The notes beneath the pieces were generated by a model that saw only the letters and a program-made list of their open reading frames with translations, did no database searches and had not been told where the DNA came from. DNA of 64,000 nt, from contig NZ_AVGG01000018.1 of NCBI RefSeq assembly GCF_000498535.1, positions 62,001 through 126,000 of the forward strand. The letters are read 5' to 3'. Origin of the DNA: Flavobacterium limnosediminis JC2902. Its GTDB lineage: Bacteria > Bacteroidota > Bacteroidia > Flavobacteriales > Flavobacteriaceae. Numbering within the stretch: the first letter of the stretch is position 1; each line of letters begins with the position of its first letter. Made by a program: the position numbers and the translations under genes. Below are positions 1 through 8,852 of this stretch, piece by piece.

Positions 1-576
1 GATGAAGTCATCAAAATGGTTTCGAAAATCACTAATGGGGAAGCTGTTGTGGTGACCGATGTAGGACAACATCAAATGATGACTGCACGCTATTATCAAT
101 ACAACAAAACCAAAAGTAATATTACTTCGGGCGGATTGGGGACGATGGGATTTGCACTTCCCGCAGCTATCGGAGCAAAATTTGGAGCTCCCGAAAAAAC
201 CGTAGTCGCCATTATTGGTGATGGTGGTTTTCAGATGACCTTGCAGGAATTGGGGACTATTTTACAAAGTAAAGTTGACGTTAAAATCATCATTTTAAAT
301 AATCGGTTTCTTGGGATGGTCCGTCAATGGCAACAACTGTTTTTTGAAAAACGCTATTCGTTTACCGAAATGATAAGCCCTGATTTTGTGACGTTGGCCA
401 AAGCATACGACATTGAAGCAGCAAAAATTGAAACAAGAACCGATTTGGAAGACGCCTTACTGAAAATACTGAATCACAAGGGTTCCTATTTGTTGGAAGT
501 AATGGTGGCAAAAGAAGAAAATGTATTCCCGATGGTACCCACTGGAGCATCGGTATCGGAAATACGATTAAACTAA
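1..576 (+). CDS. ilvB: Acetolactate synthase large subunit, C-terminal part (cut by window start)
   Basis: Catalytic subunit of acetohydroxyacid synthase, the first common step of valine, leucine and isoleucine synthesis. The frame is open from base 1, before the first ATG at 16, so only about the last 190 residues are in view. They hold the thiamine-diphosphate/Mg2+ region (GDGGFQMTLQELGT, then the N in ILNNRFLGMVRQWQ) and the C-terminal MVPTGASV segment usual in this family. The regulatory subunit ilvN follows 16 bp downstream, then ilvC and ilvA, so this is one operon; ilvD would be expected upstream, outside the window. Identity is firm; the true start is not visible. Confidence 0.97.
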   Translation, partial: DEVIKMVSKITNGEAVVVTDVGQHQMMTARYYQYNKTKSNITSGGLGTMGFALPAAIGAKFGAPEKTVVAIIGDGGFQMTLQELGTILQSKVDVKIIILNNRFLGMVRQWQQLFFEKRYSFTEMISPDFVTLAKAYDIEAAKIETRTDLEDALLKILNHKGSYLLEVMVAKEENVFPMVPTGASVSEIRLN

Positions 577-592
577 TTTAAAAAATTCAGAA

Positions 593-1117
593 ATGGAAAA
601 AACAGTTACAGTATCCGTCTTTACCGAAAACAGCATCGGAATGCTAAACCGCATCACCATCATTTTCACGAGAAGGCATCTGAATATTGACAGCATAACA
701 GCCTCCGAATCGGAAATGAAAGGGGTGTTTCGGTATACGATTGTTTTACGGACAACGCTCGAAAAGGTCAATAAGGTCATCGGACAAATTGAAAAATTAG
801 TGGATGTCCTGAAAGCATTCGTTCATGAAGAATCAGAGATCGTACATCAGGAAATCGCATTGTATAAAATCAGAACCAATACTTTAACCAATGGCGATGT
901 CGAAAGAGTAATCCGTGAAAACCATGCTCGTATCCTAACGGTGGATCCTGAATTCATGGTCATCGAAAAAACGGGTCATGTGGCAGAAACGCAATTGCTT
1001 TTTGAAAGCCTAAAACCTTTTGGTATACTCGAATTTGCCCGCTCTGGAAGGGTGGCGGTGACCAAACCGATGAAAGAACTCAGCACTTATTTAAAAGAAT
1101 TAGAACAATTAAGTTAA
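593..1117 (+). CDS. ilvN: Acetolactate synthase small (regulatory) subunit
   Basis: Regulatory subunit of acetohydroxyacid synthase, which stimulates the large subunit and normally confers valine feedback inhibition. The 174-residue protein starts with an ACT domain (about residues 4-75, with the ENSIGMLNRITIIFTRR pattern) followed by the C-terminal domain found in IlvN/IlvH. Length agrees with the family (about 160-180). It lies between ilvB (16 bp gap) and ilvC (17 bp gap) on the same strand, which fits co-transcription. The start is preceded by an A-rich stretch rather than a Shine-Dalgarno sequence, as usual in Bacteroidota. Confidence 0.95.
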   Translation: MEKTVTVSVFTENSIGMLNRITIIFTRRHLNIDSITASESEMKGVFRYTIVLRTTLEKVNKVIGQIEKLVDVLKAFVHEESEIVHQEIALYKIRTNTLTNGDVERVIRENHARILTVDPEFMVIEKTGHVAETQLLFESLKPFGILEFARSGRVAVTKPMKELSTYLKELEQLS

Positions 1118-1134
1118 CAGCTAAATAATTAAAA

Positions 1135-2178
1135 ATGGCAACAATCAATTTTGGAGGCGTCCTTGAAAACGTAGTGACACGAGATGAATTTCCGCTAAAT
1201 AAAGCGCAAGAAATATTAAAAAACGAAACAATAGCCGTTATCGGTTATGGGGTGCAAGGTCCTGGACAGGCCCTTAATTTAAAGGACAATGGTATAAAAG
1301 TAATTGTCGGACAACGCAAAGGAACGTCAAGTTGGAATAAGGCTCTGGTGGATGGTTGGGAAGTAGATAAAACACTTTTTGAAGTGGAGACTGCTTGTGA
1401 AAAAGCTAGCATAGTAATGAATTTACTTTCGGATGCCGGACAGATACAGGCTTGGGAAGGAATGAAAAAACATCTAACGAAAGGGAAAGCCCTTTATTTT
1501 TCGCACGGTTTTGGGGTTACGTTTCACGAAAAAACAGGAATCGTTCCGCCTAAAGATATCGATGTGTTTTTAGTTGCGCCCAAAGGTTCCGGAGCATCAT
1601 TAAGAAGCTTGTTTTTAGAAGGACAAGGTCTTAATTCGAGCTATGCCGTGTTTCAGGATGCGACAGGAAAAGCACAAGAGCGAGCCTTGGCTTTGGGGAT
1701 TGCCATAGGTTCCGGTTATTTGTTTGAAACCACTTTTCAGAAAGAAGTTTACAGTGATCTAACCGGAGAAAGAGGCGTTTTAATGGGAGCTTTAGCCGGA
1801 ATTTTCGAAGCTCAATACAATGTGTTACGTCAACGTGGACATTCGCCAAGCGAGGCATTCAACGAAACGGTAGAAGAGCTCACACAAAGCCTTATGCCAT
1901 TAGTAGCGGAAAACGGGATGGACTGGATGTATGCCAATTGTTCCACTACAGCTCAAAGAGGCGCATTAGATTGGAAAGGAAAATTCCGCGCTGCGACAGA
2001 GCCGGTTTTAAATGAATTGTATGACAGCGTAGTTTCCGGCAAAGAAGCCGAAATCGTGATTGAAGCAAACAGCAAACCCGATTATCGTGAGAAATTGCAG
2101 GAAGAACTAGCTGTTTTACAAAAAAGCGAATTCTGGCAAACCGGTGTGCAAGTGCGTAAACTAAGACCAACCAAATAA
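1135..2178 (+). CDS. ilvC: Ketol-acid reductoisomerase
   Basis: Converts acetolactate or acetohydroxybutyrate to the dihydroxy acid using NADPH and Mg2+. The N-terminal Rossmann part shows the nucleotide-binding motif IGYGVQGPGQALNLKDNG (about residues 36-53), followed by VGQRKGTSSW, whose basic and serine residues are the usual NADPH 2'-phosphate contacts. The C-terminal knotted domain contains the acidic metal ligands (DLTGERGVLMGALAG, EAxxxxEE-type helices). At 347 residues it is of the short type, not the roughly 490-residue enterobacterial type. Its stop overlaps the ilvA start as TAATG, so translation is probably coupled. Confidence 0.96.
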   Translation: MATINFGGVLENVVTRDEFPLNKAQEILKNETIAVIGYGVQGPGQALNLKDNGIKVIVGQRKGTSSWNKALVDGWEVDKTLFEVETACEKASIVMNLLSDAGQIQAWEGMKKHLTKGKALYFSHGFGVTFHEKTGIVPPKDIDVFLVAPKGSGASLRSLFLEGQGLNSSYAVFQDATGKAQERALALGIAIGSGYLFETTFQKEVYSDLTGERGVLMGALAGIFEAQYNVLRQRGHSPSEAFNETVEELTQSLMPLVAENGMDWMYANCSTTAQRGALDWKGKFRAATEPVLNELYDSVVSGKEAEIVIEANSKPDYREKLQEELAVLQKSEFWQTGVQVRKLRPTK

Positions 2179-3422
2179 TGACACTATTAGAAAAAGTATA
2201 TCAAGCTCAGGAATGCATTCAAGACGTAGCGGTGCATACGCCATTGGTGAAAAATGAAAACCTCAGTGAAGAATTATCGGCTCAGGTTTGGCTGAAAAGG
2301 GAAGATTTACAACCGATCCGTTCTTATAAACTGAGAGGTGCCTACAATAAAATTGTTTCGCTTAATGCAAATGAAAAAGCCAAAGGCGTCGTTTGTGCCA
2401 GTGCCGGTAATCATGCTCAGGGTGTAGCGTATGCCTGCAATAAACTCAATATAAAAGCTACGATATTTATGCCGGTTACCACGCCTCAGCAAAAAATAAA
2501 ACAAGTGAAATTGTTTGGAAAAGATAAGGTTGAGGTGGTTTTAAAAGGAGATACTTTTGACGAAGCGTTTCATCATGCCAGCCTTTTTTGTGAGGAACGT
2601 CAAGCGGTTTTTATTCATCCGTTTGATGATGAAAAAGTAATCGCCGGACAGGGAACCGTCGCATTGGAATTGTTGGAAGACGCAAAGTCGCCGATTGATT
2701 TTTTGTTTGTTCCGATTGGCGGTGGCGGTCTGGCTGCGGGAATGGTTACGGTTTTTGATCAATTGAGTATGCATACCAAAATAATCGGAGTGGAACCTGC
2801 CGGGGCCGCATCCATGAAAACATCCATCAAAAATGGCGTAAACACCACATTGGAAGAAATTGACAAATTCATTGACGGTGCGGCGGTAAAGCGTGTTGGC
2901 AATCTGACATTTGAAATTTGTAAAAACAGTTTACACGATATTATTCCGGTTCCCGAAGGAAAAGTATGCACGACAATTTTACGTTTGTATAATGAAGATG
3001 CAATTGTAGTGGAACCCGCCGGAGCTTTAACGATTGCCGCACTTGATTTTTACAAAGAGGAAATAAAAGGAAAAAACATAGTGTGCATTGTGAGCGGAAG
3101 CAATAACGATATCACCCGAACCGAAGAAATAAAGGAACGTTCTCTCTTGTATGAAGGATTGAAGCATTATTTCGTCGTCAATTTTCCGCAGCGTCCCGGA
3201 GCACTGAAAGAGTTCGTGAACAAAGTTTTGGGGGACAATGATGATATCACCTATTTTCAGTTTTCCCAGAAAAACAATCGGGAAAGTGGACCGGCGGTAG
3301 TAGGAATTGAATTAAAAAACAAAAAGGATTTTGTTAAAATCGAGGAGCAATTAAAACTCAGAAAGTTTAATTATCAGTATCTTAATGAAAATGAAGATTT
3401 GTTTATCCATTTAATCGGATAA
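2178..3422 (+). CDS. ilvA: Threonine dehydratase (biosynthetic)
   Basis: Deaminates threonine to 2-oxobutyrate, the entry to isoleucine synthesis. The PLP fold carries the Schiff-base lysine in the RSYKLRGAYNK motif (K51), the phosphate-binding SAGNHAQGVA loop and the glycine-rich GGGGLAAG loop. A regulatory ACT-like domain follows from about residue 325 (VNFPQRPGALKEFV), so isoleucine feedback is likely. At 414 residues it has a single regulatory domain, shorter than the enterobacterial enzyme with two. Last gene of the ilv operon; its ATG overlaps the ilvC stop, and a strong hairpin follows 20 bp after its own stop. Confidence 0.96.
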   Translation: MTLLEKVYQAQECIQDVAVHTPLVKNENLSEELSAQVWLKREDLQPIRSYKLRGAYNKIVSLNANEKAKGVVCASAGNHAQGVAYACNKLNIKATIFMPVTTPQQKIKQVKLFGKDKVEVVLKGDTFDEAFHHASLFCEERQAVFIHPFDDEKVIAGQGTVALELLEDAKSPIDFLFVPIGGGGLAAGMVTVFDQLSMHTKIIGVEPAGAASMKTSIKNGVNTTLEEIDKFIDGAAVKRVGNLTFEICKNSLHDIIPVPEGKVCTTILRLYNEDAIVVEPAGALTIAALDFYKEEIKGKNIVCIVSGSNNDITRTEEIKERSLLYEGLKHYFVVNFPQRPGALKEFVNKVLGDNDDITYFQFSQKNNRESGPAVVGIELKNKKDFVKIEEQLKLRKFNYQYLNENEDLFIHLIG

Positions 3423-3442
3423 ATAACGTACAGTGAAAATGG

Positions 3443-3473
3443 AAAAGGCTGTCTGGGTAAAGACAGCCTTTTT
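3443..3473. terminator. Bidirectional terminator between ilvA and argH
   Basis: Inverted repeat AAAAGGCTGTCT / AGACAGCCTTTT with a 6-nt loop, flanked by A and T runs on both sides. It sits between the convergent ilvA and argH stops, so it can end both operons. Confidence 0.85.
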
Positions 3474-3474
3474 A

Positions 3475-4755
3475 TCAATAGGACAGTTGCATTTTCTTCT
3501 TAATTTCATCCAGACACAAATTATTGATACTGCCATCGTGGGTATGATTGGTAGTTTCCGGAATTTCAAATGTCCCGTTTTCAATTTGTTCGGCAACCAT
3601 TTTATAAGCATCTCTGAAAGGAGTTCCATTTGTAACCATTTCATTGATAGTATCTACAGTAAACGAATACTTGTATTTCGGATCATCAAAAATGCCTTCT
3701 TTGACTTTAATGTCCTTGATGGCATAATGTGTCATTTCCAGACAGGATTTCAAATTTTCGATGGCAGGAAACAAACCTTCTTTCAGTAACTGAAAATCCC
3801 TGTGATAGCCACTTGGAAGATTATTCGTCAGCAATGTCAATTCATAAGGCAAACTCTGAATCTTGTTTGATTTGCCTCTGATAAGCTCAAAAATATCCGG
3901 ATTTTTTTTGTGAGGCATGATGCTCGAACCGGTCGTTAAATGTCCGGGCAATGCCATGAAATCGAAATTCTGACTCAGATACAAACAAACATCCATCGCC
4001 AGTTTTGATATGGTTCCCGCCACGCTGCTCATCGCAAAAGCTACTGTTTTCTCCGATTTTCCTCTGCTCATTTGCGCCGCAACCACATTGTATTTCATGG
4101 TCGAAAAGCCTAATGCTTCCGTGGTGAATGTTCTGTTGATAGGAAAAGAACTTCCGTAACCGGCTGCCGATCCTAAAGGGTTTTGATCGACAACTTGTAA
4201 GGCAGCATTGAGCATTGTAACATCATCAATCAGGCTTTCGGCATAAGCAGAAAACCACAATCCGAAAGAGGATGGCATAGCTACCTGTAAATGCGTATAA
4301 CCCGGAAGTAACACGTTTTTGTTTTTCTCCGCCAATTCCATCAGTAAATCGAAAAGTTCTCTGATGAGGTTTTTAATGGTGATGATTTCGTCTTTCAGAT
4401 ATAAATGCATATCGACCAAAACCTGATCGTTTCTGGAACGCGCAGTGTGGATTTTTTTTCCGGTATCGCCCAGTTTTTCAATCAGCAAGTATTCAATTTT
4501 GGAATGAATGTCTTCAAAATTATTTTCAATGATAAAATTTTCATTTTCAATTTTTAAAAGAAGTTCATTTAAAGCAATACATAAACTGTTTGCTTCTTCT
4601 TGTGAGAGCAAATTTGTCTCAGCCAGCATTTTTGCATGAGCAATGGAACCCAATACATCGTACTTGGCTAAAACGGTATCCAACTCCCTGTCGTTTCCAA
4701 CCGTAAACTGCTCTATTTTTTGATCGGTGGCTATGCCTTTTTCCCAAAGTTTCAT
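3475..4755 (-). CDS. argH: Argininosuccinate lyase
   Basis: Last step of arginine synthesis: cleaves argininosuccinate to arginine and fumarate. A fumarase/aspartase superfamily member with the signature GSSIMPHKKNPD and the catalytic serine loop inside it; TARSRNDQV and the TxLQxAxP segment (YTHLQVAMPSSFG) are also visible. I place the start at ATG 4755 (MKLWEKGIAT) because homologues begin with that LWxKG sequence; an in-frame ATG at 4782 adds nine unconvincing residues. The terminal gene of the arg operon, it is separated from argE by about 146 bp containing a long palindrome. Confidence 0.95.
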   Translation of the reverse strand: MKLWEKGIATDQKIEQFTVGNDRELDTVLAKYDVLGSIAHAKMLAETNLLSQEEANSLCIALNELLLKIENENFIIENNFEDIHSKIEYLLIEKLGDTGKKIHTARSRNDQVLVDMHLYLKDEIITIKNLIRELFDLLMELAEKNKNVLLPGYTHLQVAMPSSFGLWFSAYAESLIDDVTMLNAALQVVDQNPLGSAAGYGSSFPINRTFTTEALGFSTMKYNVVAAQMSRGKSEKTVAFAMSSVAGTISKLAMDVCLYLSQNFDFMALPGHLTTGSSIMPHKKNPDIFELIRGKSNKIQSLPYELTLLTNNLPSGYHRDFQLLKEGLFPAIENLKSCLEMTHYAIKDIKVKEGIFDDPKYKYSFTVDTINEMVTNGTPFRDAYKMVAEQIENGTFEIPETTNHTHDGSINNLCLDEIKKKMQLSY

Positions 4756-4833
4756 AATGATATTTTTTAGTGGTTTAACCACGAATTATTCTTTTACATG
4801 AATTTCTGCTAGACAGAATGAGTTTCTTTTTTG

Positions 4834-4891
4834 GCCACGAATTACACAAATTTCCACAAATTAATTCGTGTAAATTTGTGTAATTCGTGGC
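4834..4891. repeat. Perfect 20-bp inverted repeat of the GCCACGAATT family (copy 1)
   Basis: Arms 4834-4853 and 4872-4891 are perfect reverse complements (GCCACGAATTACACAAATTT and its complement) around an 18-nt loop that itself contains AATTCGTGT. It lies inside the arg operon between argE and argH. Two related copies lie at 12093-12129 and 57341-57390; all share the outer CCACGAATT sequence. No gene is encoded here. A folded RNA could stabilise or attenuate the transcript ahead of argH. Confidence 0.85.
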
Positions 4892-4901
4892 TGCTTTTTG
4901 T

Positions 4902-5975
4902 TTAATTATTAAAAAGAAATCCGGTTAGTATTTTGATATACAGTCCGATGCCTTCTTCAATTTCGTTGATATATATAAATTCGTCAGCCGAATGCGAACG
5001 AAGCGAATTTCCCGGTCCTAATTTTAACGACTGGCAACTTAAAACCGATTGATCGGAAAGCGTTGGTGAGCCGTAAGTGCTTCTTTCCAAGTTAATTCCG
5101 CTTTTAACCAGTTTGTGGTTTTTATCGATGAAAGAGGAGCGAAGGCGCAACGAACGCGGTTTGACTTCGGCATCGATATTGTCGCTTACAACTTTCAGAA
5201 TTTCTTCGTTCGAATAACAATCATTGACACGGATATCAACAACCAAATGACATTTGGCGGGAACAACATTGTGTTGTTTTCCGGCATTAATTTGGGTAAT
5301 GGTCATCTTCACCGGACCTAAATTTTCAGACACTTTTTTAAAGGAATAAGTATTAAACCAATTAATCAGATGAACTGATTTATAAATCGGGTTGTCAGAA
5401 TTTTGATGTGCTGCATGACTTGCTGTCCCTTTGACAGTTACATCCAAAACCAATAAGCCTTTTTCGGCTATGGCCAGTTGCATTTCGGTCGGCTCTCCCA
5501 CGATGGCACAATCCAATTCCGGAAGGTGTTTCAGGACGCTGTTCAATCCGTTCGGACCGCTGCTTTCTTCTTCGGCGGAAGCAACCATAACAATATTGTG
5601 CGACAGATTTTCCACGGCATAAAAATGAGTGAATGTCGCTAACAGTGAAACCAAACAACCACCAGCATCGTTACTTCCCAAACCGAATAATTTCCCGTCT
5701 TTTTCAATCGCCTTAAACGGATCCAAAGTATAACCCTGATTCGGTTTTACGGTATCGTGATGTGAATTCAGCAACAGCGTAGGTTTTGCGTCATCAAAAT
5801 GAAGGTTGTAAGCCCAAATATTGTTGCTCTCTCTCTGAAACGGAATCTGATTTTCGGTAAACCATGCTTCAATTAAAAGCGCAGTTTTGTCTTCTTCACC
5901 TGAAAAGGAAGGTGTTTCAATTAGGTTTTTTAAAAGATTGATGGCTTCCTGAGTCAATTTTTCAATGGTTTTCAT
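4902..5975 (-). CDS. argE: M20-family deacylase of the arginine pathway (ArgE-like)
   Basis: Metal-dependent amidohydrolase that removes the N-acyl group from the pathway intermediate. Visible M20 motifs are LLLNSHHDTVKPN (metal His and Asp, about residue 72), GLGSNDAGGCL (second Asp) and ASAEEESSGPNG (catalytic Glu pair). Because the same operon encodes an N-acyl-ornithine transcarbamylase, the true substrate is expected to be an N-acyl-citrulline rather than acetylornithine. That is inference from pathway logic, not from residues. The ATG overlaps the end of argB by 14 bp, which suggests translational coupling. Confidence 0.92.
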   Translation of the reverse strand: MKTIEKLTQEAINLLKNLIETPSFSGEEDKTALLIEAWFTENQIPFQRESNNIWAYNLHFDDAKPTLLLNSHHDTVKPNQGYTLDPFKAIEKDGKLFGLGSNDAGGCLVSLLATFTHFYAVENLSHNIVMVASAEEESSGPNGLNSVLKHLPELDCAIVGEPTEMQLAIAEKGLLVLDVTVKGTASHAAHQNSDNPIYKSVHLINWFNTYSFKKVSENLGPVKMTITQINAGKQHNVVPAKCHLVVDIRVNDCYSNEEILKVVSDNIDAEVKPRSLRLRSSFIDKNHKLVKSGINLERSTYGSPTLSDQSVLSCQSLKLGPGNSLRSHSADEFIYINEIEEGIGLYIKILTGFLFNN

Positions 5976-6765
5976 AGGCTTGTAATTGTACTTTCGTATG
6001 GTTTGAATTTTTATTTCCGATTAATGAATGATGACCGATGGTGACTGTTTTTACCCCTTTTTTCAGCGCGGCAAAACAGTTGTCCAGTTTCGGAATCATT
6101 CCGGAGTGAATGGTGCTGGTTTTCAGTAAATCATCGTATGTCTCTTCAGTTAAAATTTCAATTACTGAATGTTCATCTTCCGAATTCATCAAAACGCCTT
6201 TTTTCTCAAAACAGTAGCACAATTCCACGTCATAAAAATCAGCTAGAGCCGAAGCCAATTCACTCGCAATCGTATCGGCGTTGGTATTCAGTAATTGCCC
6301 GTTGCCGTCGTGTGTAATGGCACAACAAACCGGAGTAATGTTATTGTTCAAAAGTGTTACAAGTAACTGATGATTTACCGAAACGATATCACCTGCAAAA
6401 CCATAATCAACCACACCTATTTTTCTTTTTTTCGAAAGGATAAGATTGCCGTCAGCTCCTGAAAACCCAACAGCTGTTGTTCCGAAAGCATTCAATTTGG
6501 CGACTATTTTTTTGTTGAGCAAACCGGCATACGTCATCACGACAACATCCAGCATCGGAGCATCGGTAATTCTTCTTCCGTCAACCATTTGAGGAAGTAA
6601 ACCTAACTTTTCGGCTAACTTGCTGGCTTCTTTTCCACCGCCGTGCACCAGTATTTTAGCGCCTTCAAATTTTGAAAATGCAGTTAAAACTTCTGTCAGC
6701 GCTGATGCATCATCAATTACATTTCCGCCGATTTTCATCACGGTTATTTTGGGTTTAGCTGTCAT
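5962..6765 (-). CDS. argB: N-acylglutamate kinase (ArgB)
   Basis: Phosphorylates the gamma-carboxylate of N-acylglutamate. An amino-acid-kinase fold with KIGGNVIDD at the N-terminus (nucleotide phosphates), LVHGGGKEASKLAEKLGL (acyl-glutamate binding), GFSGADGNL and a C-terminal IHSGMIPKLDNCFAALKKGV segment containing the catalytic lysine. Its 267 residues are usual for the arginine-insensitive, dimeric E. coli-like class; I see no N-terminal extension of the inhibited hexameric class. Overlaps argF' upstream by 11 bp and argE downstream by 14 bp. Whether acetyl- or succinyl-glutamate is used cannot be read from the sequence. Confidence 0.94.
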   Translation of the reverse strand: MTAKPKITVMKIGGNVIDDASALTEVLTAFSKFEGAKILVHGGGKEASKLAEKLGLLPQMVDGRRITDAPMLDVVVMTYAGLLNKKIVAKLNAFGTTAVGFSGADGNLILSKKRKIGVVDYGFAGDIVSVNHQLLVTLLNNNITPVCCAITHDGNGQLLNTNADTIASELASALADFYDVELCYCFEKKGVLMNSEDEHSVIEILTEETYDDLLKTSTIHSGMIPKLDNCFAALKKGVKTVTIGHHSLIGNKNSNHTKVQLQAYENH

Positions 6766-7708
6766 GATTTTCCAATATTTTGGTTAGGATTGCCTGTGCT
6801 GCAAAGGTTCTGTTGTTGGCTTGCTGGATTACAATCGAATTCTCGCTGTCAATAACTTCATCGGTAACAATCTGATTTCTTCTCACCGGAAGACAGTGCA
6901 TGAATTTGGCGTTGTTTGTCAGTTTCATTTTCTCCGAAGTCACAGTCCACGAAGTGTCTTGTGATGTGATTTGGCCGTAATCGTTATAATTGCTCCAGTT
7001 TTTGGCGTAGATGAAATCGGCATCTTTGAACGCTTCATGCTGATTGTGAGTAATTTTACTGTTTCCGGTAACTTTCGGATTTAGCTCGTAACCTTCCGGA
7101 TGCGTAATTACGAAATCAACATCAGCCAATTGCATCATTTTGGCAAACGAATTCGGTACCGCATGTGGCAATGCTTTCGGATGTGGCGCCCATGTTAAAA
7201 CTACTTTCGGTTTCTTTTTGGTTTTGAATTCGGTTATCGTCAAAATATCGGCCACAGCCTGAAGCGGATGCTCCGTAGCACCTTCCAGACTAATAACAGG
7301 AACTGAAGCGTATTTTTTGAACGAGTTGATTACCTGTTCTTCTTCGTCTTTTTCCTTGTCGGTTAACGTCGGAAAACTTCTGATGGCGATGATGTCACAA
7401 TATTGCGAAATCACCTGAGCTGCTTCTTTTACGTGTTCGGCTTTGTTGCCGTTCATGATGGCGCCATCTTCAAATTCCAGATTCCAACCGTCGGTGTTGA
7501 GGTTCATGACAATGGTGTTCATACCGAGGTTGGTAGCCGCTTTTTGAGTACTCAATCTCGTTCTTAAACTCGGATTAAAGAATAATAGTCCAATGGTTTT
7601 GTTTTCGCCTAACGTTTTGTTGTTGTAAGGCGCTGATTTAATTTGTTTTACTAACAGCAAAAGTTCGTCTAAATCCTGTATGTCGTTTACTGATGTGAAA
7701 TGTTTCAT
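6755..7708 (-). CDS. argF': N-acyl-L-ornithine carbamoyltransferase (ArgF' type)
   Basis: Transfers the carbamoyl group to an N-acylated ornithine. The carbamoyl-phosphate motif is SLRTR (residues 47-51) and the C-terminal HCLPVRR motif is present. Sequence and length (317) follow the Bacteroides fragilis N-succinylornithine enzyme closely and lack the usual ornithine-binding pattern. The position that separates succinyl- (Pro90) from acetyl-ornithine (Glu92 in Xanthomonas) specificity is Ala90 here (GNKAEHVKEA). I therefore call it an N-acyl enzyme and leave the acyl group open. ATGA overlap with argD upstream. Confidence 0.92.
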   Translation of the reverse strand: MKHFTSVNDIQDLDELLLLVKQIKSAPYNNKTLGENKTIGLLFFNPSLRTRLSTQKAATNLGMNTIVMNLNTDGWNLEFEDGAIMNGNKAEHVKEAAQVISQYCDIIAIRSFPTLTDKEKDEEEQVINSFKKYASVPVISLEGATEHPLQAVADILTITEFKTKKKPKVVLTWAPHPKALPHAVPNSFAKMMQLADVDFVITHPEGYELNPKVTGNSKITHNQHEAFKDADFIYAKNWSNYNDYGQITSQDTSWTVTSEKMKLTNNAKFMHCLPVRRNQIVTDEVIDSENSIVIQQANNRTFAAQAILTKILENHDS

Positions 7709-8841
7709 GATAAATTGTGTAAAGCGTTTTTCAATCCGATAGTAAAAAAGTCAATATCTTCTTTCGTGATGGAAAGTGGCGGAAGGATTCTCAGCAGATT
7801 TTTCTGAGAAGCGTTTCCGGTGAAGATGAATTCTTCATAAATTAGTTTTTTACGCAGTTCGTTGACTTCAAATTCAAATTCCAATCCGAGCATCAAACCT
7901 TTTCCTTTTATCTTTTTGATTTGCGGAAATTGTTGCATTTGCGCTGTGAAATAAACCGACAGTTCGTTCACATTCGGTATCAGCTTTTCAGTTTCAATGG
8001 TTTCCAAAACCGAAAGTGCAGCGGCTGCAGCCAAGTGATTTCCTCCGAAAGTCGTACCCAATAATCCGTGGGAAGCGATAAATTTCGGACTGATCAGAAT
8101 GCCGCCAATCGGAAAACCGTTCCCCATTCCTTTTGCCATTGAAATAATGTCCGGCTGAATGTTGTGATGTTGGTGCGCAAAGAATTTCCCGGATCTTCCG
8201 TAACCGCTTTGGATTTCGTCTAAAATTAAAACCACATTATTATCATTGCAGATTTTTTCCAACACCTGGAAGAATTCGGTTGTACCTTCATCGAGCCCGC
8301 CTACACCTTGAATACCTTCGATAATCACGGCACAGATGTCGTTGCTGGCGATTTCATTTTCAACCAATTCGATTTCGTTTAAAGGAAGAAAAATAACTTC
8401 ATGATTACTATTTAAAGGTGCCACGATGGAAGGATTGTCCGTTACCGCAACCGCCGCAGAAGTTCTCCCGTGAAAAGCTTTCTTGAATGCAATAACCTTT
8501 GATTTCTTATTGTGGAAAGAAGCCAGTTTCAGTGCATTTTCATTGGCTTCCGCGCCGGAGTTGCACAGAAACAACGAATAATCGGTATAACCGGAAAGAA
8601 CCGTTAGTTTTTGTGCCAGTTGTTCCTGAACCGGATTCACAATTGAGTTGGAATAAAAGCCGATTTTGTTCACCTGTTCCGTGATTGCTTTTACATATTC
8701 AGGATGTGAATGACCGATTGAAATTACGCCATGACCTCCGTAAAAATCAAGATATTCCTGATTGTTTTCGTCCCAAACTTTTGCACCTGAGGCTTTTGTT
8801 GGGGTAATTGTATATACTGGATAAACGTCGAATAAACTCAT
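7705..8841 (-). CDS. argD: Acyl-ornithine aminotransferase
   Basis: PLP-dependent class III aminotransferase converting the N-acyl-glutamate semialdehyde to N-acyl-ornithine with glutamate as donor. Seen motifs: SGAEANENALKLAS (PLP phosphate), the LILDEIQSGYGRSGKFF aspartate segment, and SMAKGMGNGFPIGG with the Schiff-base lysine; GTTFGGNHLAAAAAL follows. Its 378 residues fit ArgD. It overlaps argF' by 4 bp (ATGA) and lies 11 bp after argC, so it is co-transcribed. Specificity between acetyl and succinyl forms cannot be judged from these motifs. Confidence 0.94.
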   Translation of the reverse strand: MSLFDVYPVYTITPTKASGAKVWDENNQEYLDFYGGHGVISIGHSHPEYVKAITEQVNKIGFYSNSIVNPVQEQLAQKLTVLSGYTDYSLFLCNSGAEANENALKLASFHNKKSKVIAFKKAFHGRTSAAVAVTDNPSIVAPLNSNHEVIFLPLNEIELVENEIASNDICAVIIEGIQGVGGLDEGTTEFFQVLEKICNDNNVVLILDEIQSGYGRSGKFFAHQHHNIQPDIISMAKGMGNGFPIGGILISPKFIASHGLLGTTFGGNHLAAAAALSVLETIETEKLIPNVNELSVYFTAQMQQFPQIKKIKGKGLMLGLEFEFEVNELRKKLIYEEFIFTGNASQKNLLRILPPLSITKEDIDFFTIGLKNALHNLS

Positions 8842-8852
8842 TTTTTTAATTT

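Noticed and set aside
3433..3789. 118-codon plus-strand ORF opposite argH
   Set aside because: Antisense shadow of a conserved gene; begins inside the terminator.
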